Origin: Cohnella nanjingensis
GTDB taxonomy: Bacteria > Bacillota > Bacilli > Paenibacillales > Paenibacillaceae
Length of the DNA stretch: 64,000 nucleotides
Assembly (NCBI RefSeq): GCF_014212125.1
Contig: NZ_JACJVP010000026.1
Span: 1 to 64,000, forward strand
Direction of reading: 5' to 3'
How positions within the stretch are numbered: the first letter of the stretch is position 1; the number at the start of each line of letters is the position of its first letter. Below are positions 30,330-39,024 of this stretch, piece after piece. The notes beneath the pieces were generated by a model, which made no database searches, was not told the origin of the DNA, and saw nothing but the letters and a program-made list of their open reading frames with translations. The position numbers were made by a program, and so were the translations under genes.

Positions 30330-30358
30330 ATTATAAACAACCCGGAAGGCGAATTCAA
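30330..30358 (-). promoter_or_regulatory. Sigma-A promoter of tig
   Basis: Minus-strand TTGAAT (30353-30358) and a perfect TATAAT (30330-30335) with a 17-base spacer, about 60 bases before the tig start. Confidence 0.75.
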
Positions 30359-30372
30359 GGCAAATCCGCCGA

Positions 30373-31284
30373 TTACGGGCGTCCTTCTCCGGCATATTGC
30401 CGAAGCCAACGCAGCGCTTGCTCGTACCGGAAGCGCAAATCGCCGGTAATGCCATACTGCTCCCGCACCCATTCGTCGTTCGACTGGGCGTGCAGCTTCT
30501 CGAGGAGAAACTGGTGCAAGCCGGCCGCCCAGACGTCGGAAGCGCCGTCATCGTCCTCCATCATCCGCCTGAACACGGGGGTGCCATACGCGGTCTGCGC
30601 GCACTCCTTCCACATCTCCTCCGCGAAATAGGCGAGCGTAGGATCGGACACCTCGGCGGTCTGGCGGACGCGGTCCAGCACATCCTGAACGGCCTGCGGA
30701 TAGTCCTCGAACTGCAGAGGCGTCTGCTCGATCTCCACGAGGAGGTTCTCGCCTTCGCGCCACATGGCGGCCGGCCCGGACGCGCCTAGCTTGCGCAGCT
30801 GCTGCAGCACCCGGAATTGCACGAGCGGATGGCGCTCGCGCTCCCCCAGCCAGCGCCGAAGCGCGGCCTCGACGTCCGGGTGCTCGACGTGGGCCAGCTG
30901 TCCCAGCGCGACGAGCTGCTGCTCGGGATCGTCCACGTTGAATAACGTGGCGATCAGGCGGGGAATGTATTCCGCGTCCTGTCCCGACCGGTCGACGACG
31001 CGCTGCCTGAGCCCGTCTTCGGCATCGCCGTCCTGATCTTCATCGTCAAAGCTGCCCGGAAGACCGGAAGAAGAGGCTTCCGGGAAGGCCGCTTCCAGCC
31101 AACCCAGCAGCGCCTGCCACTCGGTATGGTGGCGTTCGGCTTCGCCGCCGCACTGCAGCAGGAAGCCGAGCAGCCCCTTCGCTTCGCCGTAGCGTTCCGT
31201 CTCCAGCATGCGCGTCAATTGAATCTGATAATAATCCAAGGTCTTGGGGAACAAGACCAAATTATCCTTGGTGGAGTCGGCCAC
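30373..31284 (-). CDS. YsoA-like helical-repeat protein of unknown function
   Basis: A soluble, acidic, mostly helical protein of 303 residues. Several segments resemble TPR/HEAT-like helical pairs (RMLETERYGEAKGLLGFLLQC, EQQLVALGQLAHVEHPDVEAALRRWL, LVQFRVLQQLRKLG). A Ser/Asp/Glu-rich linker lies near residues 70-95. The position directly upstream of tig is that of B. subtilis ysoA, a TPR-type protein, so I infer it is the counterpart; the function of YsoA is not known to me. GTG start with AAGGGG upstream. Confidence 0.7.
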   Translation of the reverse strand: MADSTKDNLVLFPKTLDYYQIQLTRMLETERYGEAKGLLGFLLQCGGEAERHHTEWQALLGWLEAAFPEASSSGLPGSFDDEDQDGDAEDGLRQRVVDRSGQDAEYIPRLIATLFNVDDPEQQLVALGQLAHVEHPDVEAALRRWLGERERHPLVQFRVLQQLRKLGASGPAAMWREGENLLVEIEQTPLQFEDYPQAVQDVLDRVRQTAEVSDPTLAYFAEEMWKECAQTAYGTPVFRRMMEDDDGASDVWAAGLHQFLLEKLHAQSNDEWVREQYGITGDLRFRYEQALRWLRQYAGEGRP

Positions 31285-31381
31285 GAATCGAACCCCTTCC
31301 TTCTCCGTTCGGCATACGCTGCCGATTCACCCGCATTATATCACGAACCTTGGGCAAAAAGGAAAAAGACGCCTGTCGATA

Positions 31382-31410
31382 TTGATTTTGCCGACTCCCT
31401 GTGCTATCAT
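31382..31410 (+). promoter_or_regulatory. Promoter of tRNA-Gly
   Basis: TTGATT (31382-31387) and TATCAT (31405-31410) with a 17-base spacer, ending 23 bases before the mature tRNA. Confidence 0.7.
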
Positions 31411-31433
31411 ACATCTTGCTATGTATAGCCTTT

Positions 31434-31507
31434 GCGGGTGTAGTTCAATGGTAGAACGCCAGCTTCCCAAGCTTGAGGCGAGGGTTCGATTCCCTTCACC
31501 CGCTCCA
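31434..31507 (+). tRNA. tRNA-Gly (anticodon CCC)
   Basis: A complete cloverleaf: acceptor GCGGGTG/CACCCGC, D-arm GTTC/GAAC, anticodon loop TTCCCAA with CCC at the anticodon, T-arm GAGGG/CCCTT with loop TTCGATT, and encoded CCA. The anticodon stem CCAGC/GCTTG carries one C-U mismatch. Reads GGG codons. Confidence 0.95.
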
Positions 31508-31524
31508 TCTATTCGATGCTGCCA

Positions 31525-31548
31525 AGCCCGATGCTTCGGGCTTTTTTT
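31525..31548 (+). terminator. Terminator of tRNA-Gly
   Basis: The stem AGCCCGA/TCGGGCT is followed by a run of T residues on the plus strand, 18 bases after the CCA end. Confidence 0.92.
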
Positions 31549-31571
31549 GTTAGGCTAGGGCATCCTACGGT

Positions 31572-31772
31572 TTAGGATACGCGCCCGATGACCGGGATCG
31601 CCGACAGGATCCGGTCCGCGCGCAGCGTCGCGAACGACTTGCGCTTCCAGTCCAGCACCCGAACCTTGCCGCCCCGCACCGCGTAGATCGAGACCCGCTT
31701 CACCGCGAGCGATCCCTTGCTCTCCAGGTAGACGATCTCTGCGCTCCGACCTACATAATGCTCGATCTTCAT
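31572..31772 (-). CDS. Small conserved protein of unknown function (66 aa)
   Basis: A basic 66-residue protein: MKIEHYVGRSAEIVYLESKG at the start, then SIYAVRGGKVRVLDWKRKSFATLRADRILSAIPV. The pattern of alternating beta strands and the arrangement VRVLDWKRKSFATLRADRI recall the C-terminal half of WYL-type domains, but the match is loose. ATG at 31772 has GAGGGGG nine bases upstream. An upstream ATG at 31835 would add 21 residues without support. Divergent from the adjacent acetyltransferase. Confidence 0.65.
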   Translation of the reverse strand: MKIEHYVGRSAEIVYLESKGSLAVKRVSIYAVRGGKVRVLDWKRKSFATLRADRILSAIPVIGRVS

Positions 31773-31854
31773 GCCGCCAGCCCCCTCGTTCGAACCTTTG
31801 TTCCCATTATAGCAGGAACATGCGTTCTTATTCAAGCGTCCTGGAGGTGTTGCG

Positions 31855-32445
31855 GTGACTTACGATGAACCGGAGGTATTCTCTTTGAACGTACGCCAAG
31901 CGCTGCCGTCCGATCGCCAAGCCGTCGCCCGGCTGGTTCTGCTCGCCATCCAAGACATTGCTTATCAACTCACGGGAGAGGCTGAAGAGGCCTCGGCGTT
32001 GGCGCAGCTCGAACGCTACTATCTGGCCCCAGGCAACCGCTTCAGCGCGGATCGCTACCTCGTGTTGACCGCGGAAGACGGCGCCGTCGCCGGCATGATC
32101 CTCTGCTATGACGGGGCGCACGCGGAGGCGCTGTATCGTCCCGTGCTCGACCATGTGCGGCAGCGGCTCGGCGCCGCCCCCGCGATGGACGTCGAAGCCG
32201 ACGACGACGAATTCTACATCGACGCGCTGGCCGTCTTCCCGGCATACGAGGGGCGCGGTTACGCGAAGGCGTTGATGGCCGAGGCCGAGACCTGGGCGCT
32301 GCGCGAAGGCCGCCGCAAGATTGCGCTGAACGTGGACTTGGACAAGGAGAAGGTTTACGCGATCTACCTGAAACGCGGCTACGAGGAGGACAAGCAGATC
32401 GAGATTAACGGCCACGCTTTCCGGCACATGGTCAAATCATTGTAA
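31855..32445 (+). CDS. GNAT family N-acetyltransferase
   Basis: A 196-residue GNAT protein. Motif A for acetyl-CoA is FYIDALAVFPAYEGRGYAKALM (near residue 125), preceded by the strand GMILCYDGAH and followed by KIALNVDLDKEKVYAIYLKRGYEE, typical of motif B. The acidic stretch DVEADDDE before motif A is unusual. GTG start with GGAGGT six bases upstream. Substrate unknown; it stands alone between two tRNA genes. Confidence 0.88.
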   Translation: MTYDEPEVFSLNVRQALPSDRQAVARLVLLAIQDIAYQLTGEAEEASALAQLERYYLAPGNRFSADRYLVLTAEDGAVAGMILCYDGAHAEALYRPVLDHVRQRLGAAPAMDVEADDDEFYIDALAVFPAYEGRGYAKALMAEAETWALREGRRKIALNVDLDKEKVYAIYLKRGYEEDKQIEINGHAFRHMVKSL

Positions 32446-32473
32446 AAAAACGGCCCCGATTGCATTTTTCCTC

Positions 32474-32503
32474 TTGAGCGCATCCCCGTCCCTGTGGTAA
32501 GAT
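32474..32503 (+). promoter_or_regulatory. Promoter of tRNA-Arg
   Basis: TTGAGC (32474-32479) and TAAGAT (32498-32503) with an 18-base spacer, 11 bases before the mature tRNA. Confidence 0.5.
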
Positions 32504-32514
32504 AATCAAGCTGT

Positions 32515-32591
<77 letters not shown>

Positions 32592-32625
32592 CTTCTTCTC
32601 GATTGATCAAGTTTGATACTTATGC

Positions 32626-32668
32626 AAAAACCTCGGATTCCTTGTCTCATAAGGGATTCGAGGTTTTC
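32626..32668 (+). terminator. Terminator of tRNA-Arg
   Basis: An 11-base-pair stem around CCTCGGATTCC/GGGATTCGAGG (one wobble pair), ending in TTTTC on the plus strand. Confidence 0.75.
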
Positions 32669-32774
32669 TTCATTACATCTTTGATGATACAGCCGCCAAG
32701 GATCTCGCCGTCCCTATATTTTACATCTATTCGAGCCGGGCGAGGATATCAACGTGCTGTATCGGCTTCCCGTA

Positions 32775-32912
32775 ACTGATCGATTGCTTTACGTTATCCT
32801 TCTACGATCCGCTATTCCGAAAACCATGCAAGACGCGCCGACGATTCGGCAACCTCACGGTATCGGCGTCGCTCTGATTACCGTCGGCGTTATTCTCGCC
32901 GCGTTGAAGTAA
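32775..32912 (+). pseudogene. Possible C-terminal remnant of a membrane transporter gene
   Basis: In the 444 bases between tRNA-Arg and the next gene no intact gene is present. One plus frame (from the codon after a TAA at 32772-32774 to the TAA at 32910-32912) ends in PHGIGVALITVGVILAALK, which looks like the last membrane helix of a small drug/metabolite-type transporter. No start codon with a ribosome binding site precedes it. I read it as a decayed fragment; it could also be chance. Confidence 0.3.
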
Positions 32913-33035
32913 GATGTCGACGGAAAAGTGTAACCGTACCAATTGCTCACTTTATACGGTCTCCCCTCAGTCAAACCAAAGAGACGTATCCAATACGTCT
33001 CCAGAGTGTTTATGCAACCATGTTTCAATGGCCGA

Positions 33036-34034
33036 TTACTTCCCTGCCGAAGATTCGGCTTCTCCGCCCTCGTCTCCGCCGTACATCTTCGTATAGTACG
33101 CCACGATCGTCTCGGCCAACGGCTTGCTCGCCTTCTTGACTTGAATCGTCATGGAGCGGAACCAGGCGCCTCCGCCGTCATGCTCCTGATAGGCCGCGCC
33201 CAGCCGCACGTACCCGGCCTTGTCGCTCTTCGCCTCGAAGGTAATCATGTGCTTGCCATACGCCTTCGCGCGAATGTACGGCGCTTCGCCGGACGGCTCG
33301 ACCGAGAATCCTTGCTCGTCCGCCCACTTGGCCAGCTCGGGGAAATAAAGACCGATGGAAGAGATCGCGCAGCCTTGGCAGCCGCCAGCCGTATCGTACG
33401 TCGCGAGGTATTCCAGCGCGTCTTCCGCGTTCTCCAGCCGGATGCCGAACGAGCCGTTCGCGCCGACCGCTCCGCTCGCCTTGGTCCACGCCGCCGGTCC
33501 CAGCATGAGCAAGGCATACCCGCGGGCGTCGATATCCAGCCAATAGGCGGCGAGCGCCTTCTGCTGCGCGGGCGGAATGTCGAAGCCGACGGCGGGCAGC
33601 GGCTGATCGGGTACGGTCTTGTAGGCATTCGCCCCGTCGTCCGCCCCGTAAGTGACCTGCTTCATGCCGAAAAGCGGCAGCTTCGCGGCCTTCGCGCCTC
33701 CCTTCGCCGTATATTCGACCGTGCCGCCCGGCACGCGGGTATCGCGCTCGTCCTCCGGCTCGGCGCTAGGCGCCGCGGCCGAAGCGGCGCTCTCGGTCGG
33801 CTCGTCGCTCGGCACCGCGCTCGCGGACGCCTCTGGCCCAGGCGCGACGCTCGCCGCGGGCGTCTCGCCGGACGCCGTCACCGATGCCGGCGTCGCCTCC
33901 CGCTGCTCCGTCGCGCTCGGACTTCCGCCGTTTCCCGCCGCATCCTTCCCGTTCCCTGCGCATCCGGCCAGGATCGCAAACGCCGCCAGCAGCGCCGCCG
34001 CCCAAGCCGTTTTCTTGCCGTTCATGCTGATCAT
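33036..34034 (-). CDS. Secreted lipoprotein with DUF4850-like domain
   Basis: A predicted lipoprotein of 332 residues. The signal peptide MISMNGKKTAWAAALLAAFAILAGC ends in LAGC (Cys near residue 25). A linker of about 85 residues rich in Ala, Ser, Glu and Pro follows. The globular domain begins near VPGGTVEYTAKGG and includes LPLFGMKQVTYG, FDIPPAQQKALAAYWLDID, GSFGIRLENAEDALEYLATYD and the two-cysteine motif GGCQGCAISSIGLYFPELA. From memory this resembles the DUF4850 family; function unknown. ATG at 34034 has GAGGAG seven bases upstream; the frame extends further upstream without support. Confidence 0.75.
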   Translation of the reverse strand: MISMNGKKTAWAAALLAAFAILAGCAGNGKDAAGNGGSPSATEQREATPASVTASGETPAASVAPGPEASASAVPSDEPTESAASAAAPSAEPEDERDTRVPGGTVEYTAKGGAKAAKLPLFGMKQVTYGADDGANAYKTVPDQPLPAVGFDIPPAQQKALAAYWLDIDARGYALLMLGPAAWTKASGAVGANGSFGIRLENAEDALEYLATYDTAGGCQGCAISSIGLYFPELAKWADEQGFSVEPSGEAPYIRAKAYGKHMITFEAKSDKAGYVRLGAAYQEHDGGGAWFRSMTIQVKKASKPLAETIVAYYTKMYGGDEGGEAESSAGK

Positions 34035-34103
34035 GCCGAAGCTCCTCTTCTCTCTATGATATCGAACAACCGACTCTACAAATCTATCATAGACGAAACA
34101 GGA

Positions 34104-34148
34104 AGCCGCTTCCAGGGTCGTCGGACCGACCTTGGAAGCGGCTCGGAG
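34104..34148 (-). terminator. Hairpin after the small-gene cluster
   Basis: A long inverted repeat (AGCCGCTTCCA with TGGAAGCGGCT, plus inner GGTCG/CGACC pairs) followed on the minus strand by TTCCTGTTTCG. Lies just past the stop of the 44-residue gene. Confidence 0.6.
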
Positions 34149-34191
34149 GTAAGCCGGATTCGGCATTATCGTCAAAGCGGTTTACCTGCGT

Positions 34192-34326
34192 CTATCGGTT
34201 ATGCGGCGTTGCCGGACTGTTCTGCGCGGGATGCTGCTCGTCATGCTGCTTGATGACCGCTTCCGCGAATTCCTCGCCTCGCTCGGCGTAATTGTTTCCT
34301 TTATTTTTCTTGCGTTTGCCAGCCAT
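34192..34326 (-). CDS. Small basic protein (44 aa) of unknown function
   Basis: A short gene with a strong ribosome binding site (GGAGGTG, eight bases before the ATG). The product starts MAGKRKKNKGNNYAERGEEF, very basic at first and acidic later (EEFAEAVIKQHDEQ), with no cysteine, no membrane segment and a Pro/Asn-rich end. The composition is like that of small spore proteins, but I cannot name a family. It follows two other small genes on the same strand, the nearest ending 118 bases upstream. Confidence 0.7.
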   Translation of the reverse strand: MAGKRKKNKGNNYAERGEEFAEAVIKQHDEQHPAQNSPATPHNR

Positions 34327-34444
34327 TACGGACACACCTCCTCCCTCAACGCCAGATGAATTCGACAGCCTAGCGGCGAGCGCGCTGCCCGATCGGAGAC
34401 GCTTCGGCACCGAACGAGCGGGACCCCCTCGCCTGCCCGAACCG

Positions 34445-34786
34445 TCACGGCAAATGGCGCGCCAGTTCCGCCTGGATGTCTTCGCGCTCCAAGATCCGCC
34501 GGCCGAACGCATGCCTGTCGTCCGGCGCCCCATGGCTCGGTCCGTTGAACATGCGTGCCGTCACGTCCTGATAGCCCGCATGCATGCTGTTGTCGAACCA
34601 GTCCCATTCATGATCGGCTGCATGGCTGATGACCCGGACGAGCTGGAAGCTCCCGTTGCCTTCCCGGCGAAAATACGCCAGCAGCTCGGGGTCGCGCGGA
34701 GCGTCCGTGTGCACTTCCACTTCCGCGTAGCGTTGCTCTCCCCGCTCCAGCACCCGGCGAAACATCGCGTGTCGCACGTTCAGCAT
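34445..34786 (-). CDS. Hypothetical protein (113 aa)
   Basis: No family recognised. A soluble, basic protein starting MLNVRHAMFRRVLERGEQRY, with FQLVRVISHAADHEWDWFDNSMHAGYQDV in the middle and a charged C-terminus (FGRRILEREDIQAELARHLP). The clustered His, Asp and Trp residues could form a metal site, but that is speculation. ATG at 34786, 7 bases after the preceding stop, using the AGGAGG that overlaps that gene's end, so translational coupling is likely. Confidence 0.65.
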   Translation of the reverse strand: MLNVRHAMFRRVLERGEQRYAEVEVHTDAPRDPELLAYFRREGNGSFQLVRVISHAADHEWDWFDNSMHAGYQDVTARMFNGPSHGAPDDRHAFGRRILEREDIQAELARHLP

Positions 34787-34793
34787 CGGTGCG

Positions 34794-35111
34794 TTAATCC
34801 TCCTCCAGCAGACCGGCCGATTCGATATGCCGCTTGGTCTCTTCCGTACCCAACTCATAGAGCAAGCTATAGATGCCTCTCATCTGCCGATCGTATTCGC
34901 CCAGCATCTCCTTGTCGCTGCCGGACACCCAGTCCGCATAGCGGAACGCGGTCGTTTCGTCCGCGCTCGACAGATCCTCGAACCGATCCTGCAGCTTGTT
35001 CAGCTCTTCGTCGTTCGCCCGGATCGCGAACTCGAACGGCGCGACCGTAGGGTCCTCCAGAATCTGTCCGGCCCCTACAGCCACGTAATAGGTCTTGCGG
35101 TCGTCGTCCAT
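34794..35111 (-). CDS. Hypothetical acidic protein (105 aa)
   Basis: No family recognised. The product starts MDDDRKTYYVAVGAGQILED and continues FEFAIRANDEELNKLQDRFEDLSSADETTAFRYADWVSGSDKEM. It is soluble, strongly acidic and mostly helical, with a beta strand near the start. ATG at 35111 (a TTG one codon earlier is possible), with AAGGGG about ten bases upstream. Likely co-transcribed with the 113-residue gene that follows; divergent from asnB. Confidence 0.68.
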   Translation of the reverse strand: MDDDRKTYYVAVGAGQILEDPTVAPFEFAIRANDEELNKLQDRFEDLSSADETTAFRYADWVSGSDKEMLGEYDRQMRGIYSLLYELGTEETKRHIESAGLLEED

Positions 35112-35258
35112 CAATCGTTCGCCCCTTCCCTGATCGTCTCTCCGCTATTTTCTCCACCCGGACAGACATTTTATGCCTTTTTTCGCATATCCATCAGAGG
35201 ATAGGTCCCTGCCCTGTCATAAACGGCCATCGCGAAACTTGGGGAGGTAGCTGCTTCC

Positions 35259-37112
35259 ATGTGCGGAATTATCGGTTGGATCGATTGGAGAACGGATTTG
35301 ACGCAGCAGGCGGACGTGCTCGAGCGGATGACCGAGACGATGGAGCTGCGCGGGCCTGACGCCTCCGGCACCTGGCTGTCGCGCCACTGCGCCTTCGGCC
35401 ATCGCCGGCTGTCGGTCATGGATCCCGCGAACGGCGCGCAGCCGATGGTGCGGCCGGTCAAGCGCTCGGAGGATCAGGACTGCGTCGTCGTCTACAACGG
35501 CGAGCTCTACAACGCGCCGGAGCTGAAGAGGGAATTGGAATCGCTGGGCTATGCGTTCCGCACGTCGTGCGATACGGAAGTGCTGCTGCAAGCGTATGTG
35601 GAATGGGGCCCCGCATGCGTGGAGAAATTCAACGGCATTTTTGCGTTCGCGGTATGGAACACCGAGGAGGAACGGCTGTTCATGGCGCGGGATCGATTGG
35701 GCGTCAAGCCGCTCTTCTACCGGAGGGAAGAGGGACGGCTGCTGTTCGGTTCGGAGCCGAAGGTCATCCTGGCGCACCCCGACGTGCAGCCCGAGATCGA
35801 CGGCGAGGGGCTGGCGGAGATCTTCGTGCTCGGTCCCGCGCGTACGCCCGGACACGGCGTCTGGCGGGGCATGGCGGAGCTGAAGCCCGGCCACGCCCTG
35901 ACCTACGACCGCGACGGCATGAAGATATCCGCCTACTGGAAGCTGGAGAGCCGGCCGCACGAAGAAGGAGAAGGCGAGACGGCGGAGCGGGTGGGCGCGC
36001 TGCTCACCGATACGCTGGAGCGGCAGTTGGCCTCCGACGTGCCCGTCTGCACGCTGTTGTCGGGCGGCCTCGACTCCAGCGCGCTGACGGCGCTCGCCGT
36101 CGCCTACTACAATCGGACGGCCCAAGGGACGGTTCATACCTACTCCGTCGATTACGCGGACAACGACAAGCACTTCAAAGCGCACGCCTTCCAGCCGAAC
36201 GCGGACGCGCCTTGGATCGCGCGCATGGTCGACCACCTGTCGACCGAGCATCATCCGATCCAATTCGACACGCCCGACCTCGTCGAGGCGCTCGAGACGG
36301 CGGTGCTGGCGAAGGATTACCCCGGGATGGCGGATATCGACGCTTCGCTGTATCTGTTCTGCCGGGAGATCAAGAAGGGGGCGACCGTCGCCATCTCCGG
36401 CGAAGCGGCCGACGAGATCTTCGGCGGCTACCCTTGGTTCCACCGGCAAGAAGCGCTGGAAGCCGAGACGTTCCCTTGGTCGCTGTCCGCGGACTTGCGG
36501 GAGAGCATCCTCTCGCCGGAGCTGCTGGGCAAAGTGAAGCCGAAGGAGTATCTGGGCGACCGCTACGCTCAGGCCGTCGGGGAAGTCCCGGCGCTGGCGG
36601 GCGAGTCCGAAGAGCGGCGCCGCATGCGGCGGATGTCTTACTTGAACATCACCCGCTTCATGCCGACGCTGCTCGACCGCAAGGACCGGATGAGCATGGC
36701 CGCCGGCCTCGAAGTCCGCGTGCCGTACTGCGATCATCGCCTCGTCGAGTACGTATGGAATATTCCTTGGGAGCTGAAGATGGCCGGCGACCGGGAGAAG
36801 GGCATCCTGCGCCGCTCGTTGGAGGGCGTCCTGCCGCACGACGTGCTGTATCGCAAGAAGAGCCCTTATCCGAAGACGCACAACCCGAACTACCTGTCCG
36901 CCGTGCGCGACCGCCTGCTGGAACGGCTGGACGATCCGTCTTCGCCCCTGTTCCCGCTCATCGACGTGCGCCGCGTCCGGGAGATCGCGGTGTCCGCGGA
37001 CGCGAACACCAACCTGCCTTGGTTCGGGCAGTTGATGTCGGGCCCGCAGCTTTTTGCCTATCTGCTTCAAGTCGACTTCTGGCTTCGGCATTACAAGGTG
37101 AAGATCGTCTAA
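35259..37112 (+). CDS. asnB: Asparagine synthetase (glutamine-hydrolysing) AsnB
   Basis: Makes asparagine from aspartate, glutamine and ATP. The N-terminal class II glutaminase domain starts MCGIIGWIDW, so Cys2 becomes the catalytic nucleophile; RGPDASG, FGHRRLSVMD and VVYNGELYN follow. The synthetase domain from about 240 carries the PP-loop LLSGGLDSSAL (near 270), SGEAADEIFGGYPWF (near 388) and the RKDRMSMAAGLEVRVPY block. It has 617 residues, typical of the AsnB/AsnO type. GGGGAGG lies 11 bases before the ATG, which is fixed by the catalytic Cys. Stands alone, convergent with the histidine kinase gene. Confidence 0.96.
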   Translation: MCGIIGWIDWRTDLTQQADVLERMTETMELRGPDASGTWLSRHCAFGHRRLSVMDPANGAQPMVRPVKRSEDQDCVVVYNGELYNAPELKRELESLGYAFRTSCDTEVLLQAYVEWGPACVEKFNGIFAFAVWNTEEERLFMARDRLGVKPLFYRREEGRLLFGSEPKVILAHPDVQPEIDGEGLAEIFVLGPARTPGHGVWRGMAELKPGHALTYDRDGMKISAYWKLESRPHEEGEGETAERVGALLTDTLERQLASDVPVCTLLSGGLDSSALTALAVAYYNRTAQGTVHTYSVDYADNDKHFKAHAFQPNADAPWIARMVDHLSTEHHPIQFDTPDLVEALETAVLAKDYPGMADIDASLYLFCREIKKGATVAISGEAADEIFGGYPWFHRQEALEAETFPWSLSADLRESILSPELLGKVKPKEYLGDRYAQAVGEVPALAGESEERRRMRRMSYLNITRFMPTLLDRKDRMSMAAGLEVRVPYCDHRLVEYVWNIPWELKMAGDREKGILRRSLEGVLPHDVLYRKKSPYPKTHNPNYLSAVRDRLLERLDDPSSPLFPLIDVRRVREIAVSADANTNLPWFGQLMSGPQLFAYLLQVDFWLRHYKVKIV

Positions 37113-37220
37113 CCGGCGGAACCGGCTTCGCCCCCGTCAGCGCGAAGCGTTGAAGAGACGGGGCAGCGCCTTGCCGTTCCCCATGCGAAGCGCCGCTCCT
37201 CCTTGCCGGGGAGCGGCGCG

Positions 37221-38996
37221 CTAGGCGGATCGCTCGCGATCCTCCGCGAGCTTGATCGCCGGGAAGACGATCCGCACCGTCGAGCCGATCCCCGGACGGC
37301 TCGCGATCGACACGCCGTATTCCTTGCCGAAGTGCAGCTTGATCCGCTGGTCGACGTTCCGGATGCCGTATCCGGCCTGAACGCCGTCCGCCGGCCCGAA
37401 GATCTCCTGAATCCGGTTCGGGTGGAAGCCCACGCCGTCGTCGATGACCAGAATCGCGATGTTGCCTTCCTCCAGCCGGACGGCGATGCGCAAGCCGATG
37501 CGGTCCCCGCACCAGGCGTGCTCCAGCGCGTTCTCGACAAACGGCTGGATGGTCAGCTTCAGCATCCGATAGCCGGCGATGGCCGGATCGATCTCGTAGA
37601 GGACGTTCATGCGCTCCCCGTATTTCGTTTTCTGAATGTCGATGTAGGCTTTGACTTGCTCCAGCTCGTTGAAGGCCGGGATGATGTTTTTCCCGTCGCT
37701 GAGCGACAACCGGTAGAACTTGGCCAGGTCGAGCACCATGCGATGCAGCTTGTCCACCTCGCCGAACTTGGCCAACCGGCTGATGGAAGACAGCGTATTA
37801 TATAGGAAGTGCGGGTTGATCTGCGCCTGAAGCGAAGCGAGCTCGGCTTCTTTTTTCTGCAGGTCCTTCAAGTACACCTCGCGAATCAGCCGGCCGATGT
37901 TCTGACCCATATCGTTCAGCGCGAACGAGATCTGGGTGAACTCGTCGTTGCCTTTGAAATGGATGCGCTTGTGGAACTCGCCGCCTTGGAAGGAATCCAG
38001 CACCGATACGATCTTCGATACCCGCTTGGAGAAGAAGCGGGAGATGAAGATGCCGGCCGCCGAGAAGACGAGGAAGCAGGCCGCGCAGATCAGCGCCGTC
38101 AGCAGCTGGATCTTGTGCGAATCCTGCTCGGTCAGGTTCACGGGGACGATCGCGGCGAGCGTCCAGCCGAGACCCGGCAGCGTCTGCTGAATCAGGAGCT
38201 GATCCCCCGCCGCTCTCGCCTCCCAGACCTCTCCCTTGGCCAGCGGCAGCGCTCCGGAGGAGGTTACGATGCGCCTTCGCTCGTCCGTGATGAAGATGGT
38301 CGTCCCTTCGCCAATCTTCTTAAAGTCCACGCTCTCGAACAAATCCGGCAGCCGAACGCTGATGCGGAGGAACCCGATCTCCTTCGCGTCCTTCGGACCG
38401 AGATCCACGATCCGCCGCAGGAGCGAGATGCGGCTGTAGCGGCCGTCGTCCTCGATTTGCTTCCACCGCAGCGTCTTGCCGTATTGCTCCTCCGGATAGT
38501 TCCGGTACCAGTCCTTGTTCGCGATCCGCTTGATATGATACCAATCGTACTGCTGATCGCGGAGCGAGAGCGGATCCGCATCCCCGTAGTTCTTGTAGAT
38601 CTCCGGGAACATCTCGTTGTGCAGATAGAACGACATCCACATCTTGCGGTTCGTGGCGCCCAGCGCCGTCCGGAATTTGGGCATCAGATCCTTTTTGGTC
38701 GCCTCGTAATTGACCCAGCCGGCCTCGAAATGACGAAGATGACTGGCCAGCGTGTCGTCGAAATACAGCATGTCGGAGATTCGCTGCGTATCCTCCATGC
38801 GGTATGCGATATTGTCCATCATCTGGTGCAGAGTGCCTTGCATATTGGTTCGCGTCTTCTCGCGGATCGAATCGACGAAGACCGAATTGGCCGCGTAGCC
38901 GACGAGCAGGACCGGGATCATGATCAGCGCCGCGTAGGACAGCATGAGCTTGTAGCCGAATGACCAATAGTTTCGCTTCGCGCGCGGCGGCGGCAT
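37221..38996 (-). CDS. YesM-type sensor histidine kinase
   Basis: Membrane sensor kinase of 591 residues. It has an N-terminal membrane helix (about 13-33), a large extracellular sensor region to about 290, a second helix (LLTALICAACFLVFSAAGIFI, about 295-315) and a HAMP segment. The His_kinase domain holds NPHFLYNTLSSI with the phosphoacceptor His near 395. The ATPase motifs are PFVENALEHAW, LVIDDGVGF and GYGIRNVDQRI. AAGGAGG precedes the ATG. It follows the YesN-type regulator by 28 bases and is the last gene of the transporter operon, so it probably senses the transported sugar or polymer outside the cell. Confidence 0.93.
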   Translation of the reverse strand: MPPPRAKRNYWSFGYKLMLSYAALIMIPVLLVGYAANSVFVDSIREKTRTNMQGTLHQMMDNIAYRMEDTQRISDMLYFDDTLASHLRHFEAGWVNYEATKKDLMPKFRTALGATNRKMWMSFYLHNEMFPEIYKNYGDADPLSLRDQQYDWYHIKRIANKDWYRNYPEEQYGKTLRWKQIEDDGRYSRISLLRRIVDLGPKDAKEIGFLRISVRLPDLFESVDFKKIGEGTTIFITDERRRIVTSSGALPLAKGEVWEARAAGDQLLIQQTLPGLGWTLAAIVPVNLTEQDSHKIQLLTALICAACFLVFSAAGIFISRFFSKRVSKIVSVLDSFQGGEFHKRIHFKGNDEFTQISFALNDMGQNIGRLIREVYLKDLQKKEAELASLQAQINPHFLYNTLSSISRLAKFGEVDKLHRMVLDLAKFYRLSLSDGKNIIPAFNELEQVKAYIDIQKTKYGERMNVLYEIDPAIAGYRMLKLTIQPFVENALEHAWCGDRIGLRIAVRLEEGNIAILVIDDGVGFHPNRIQEIFGPADGVQAGYGIRNVDQRIKLHFGKEYGVSIASRPGIGSTVRIVFPAIKLAEDRERSA

Positions 38997-39024
38997 CGCT
39001 CTCTCCTCCTTGGGCTGCCAGCGT

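Noticed and set aside
35217-37091. Minus-strand open frame of 624 codons opposite asnB
   Set aside because: asnB has all catalytic motifs on the plus strand; the antisense frame has no family motifs and only exists because of high GC at third positions.
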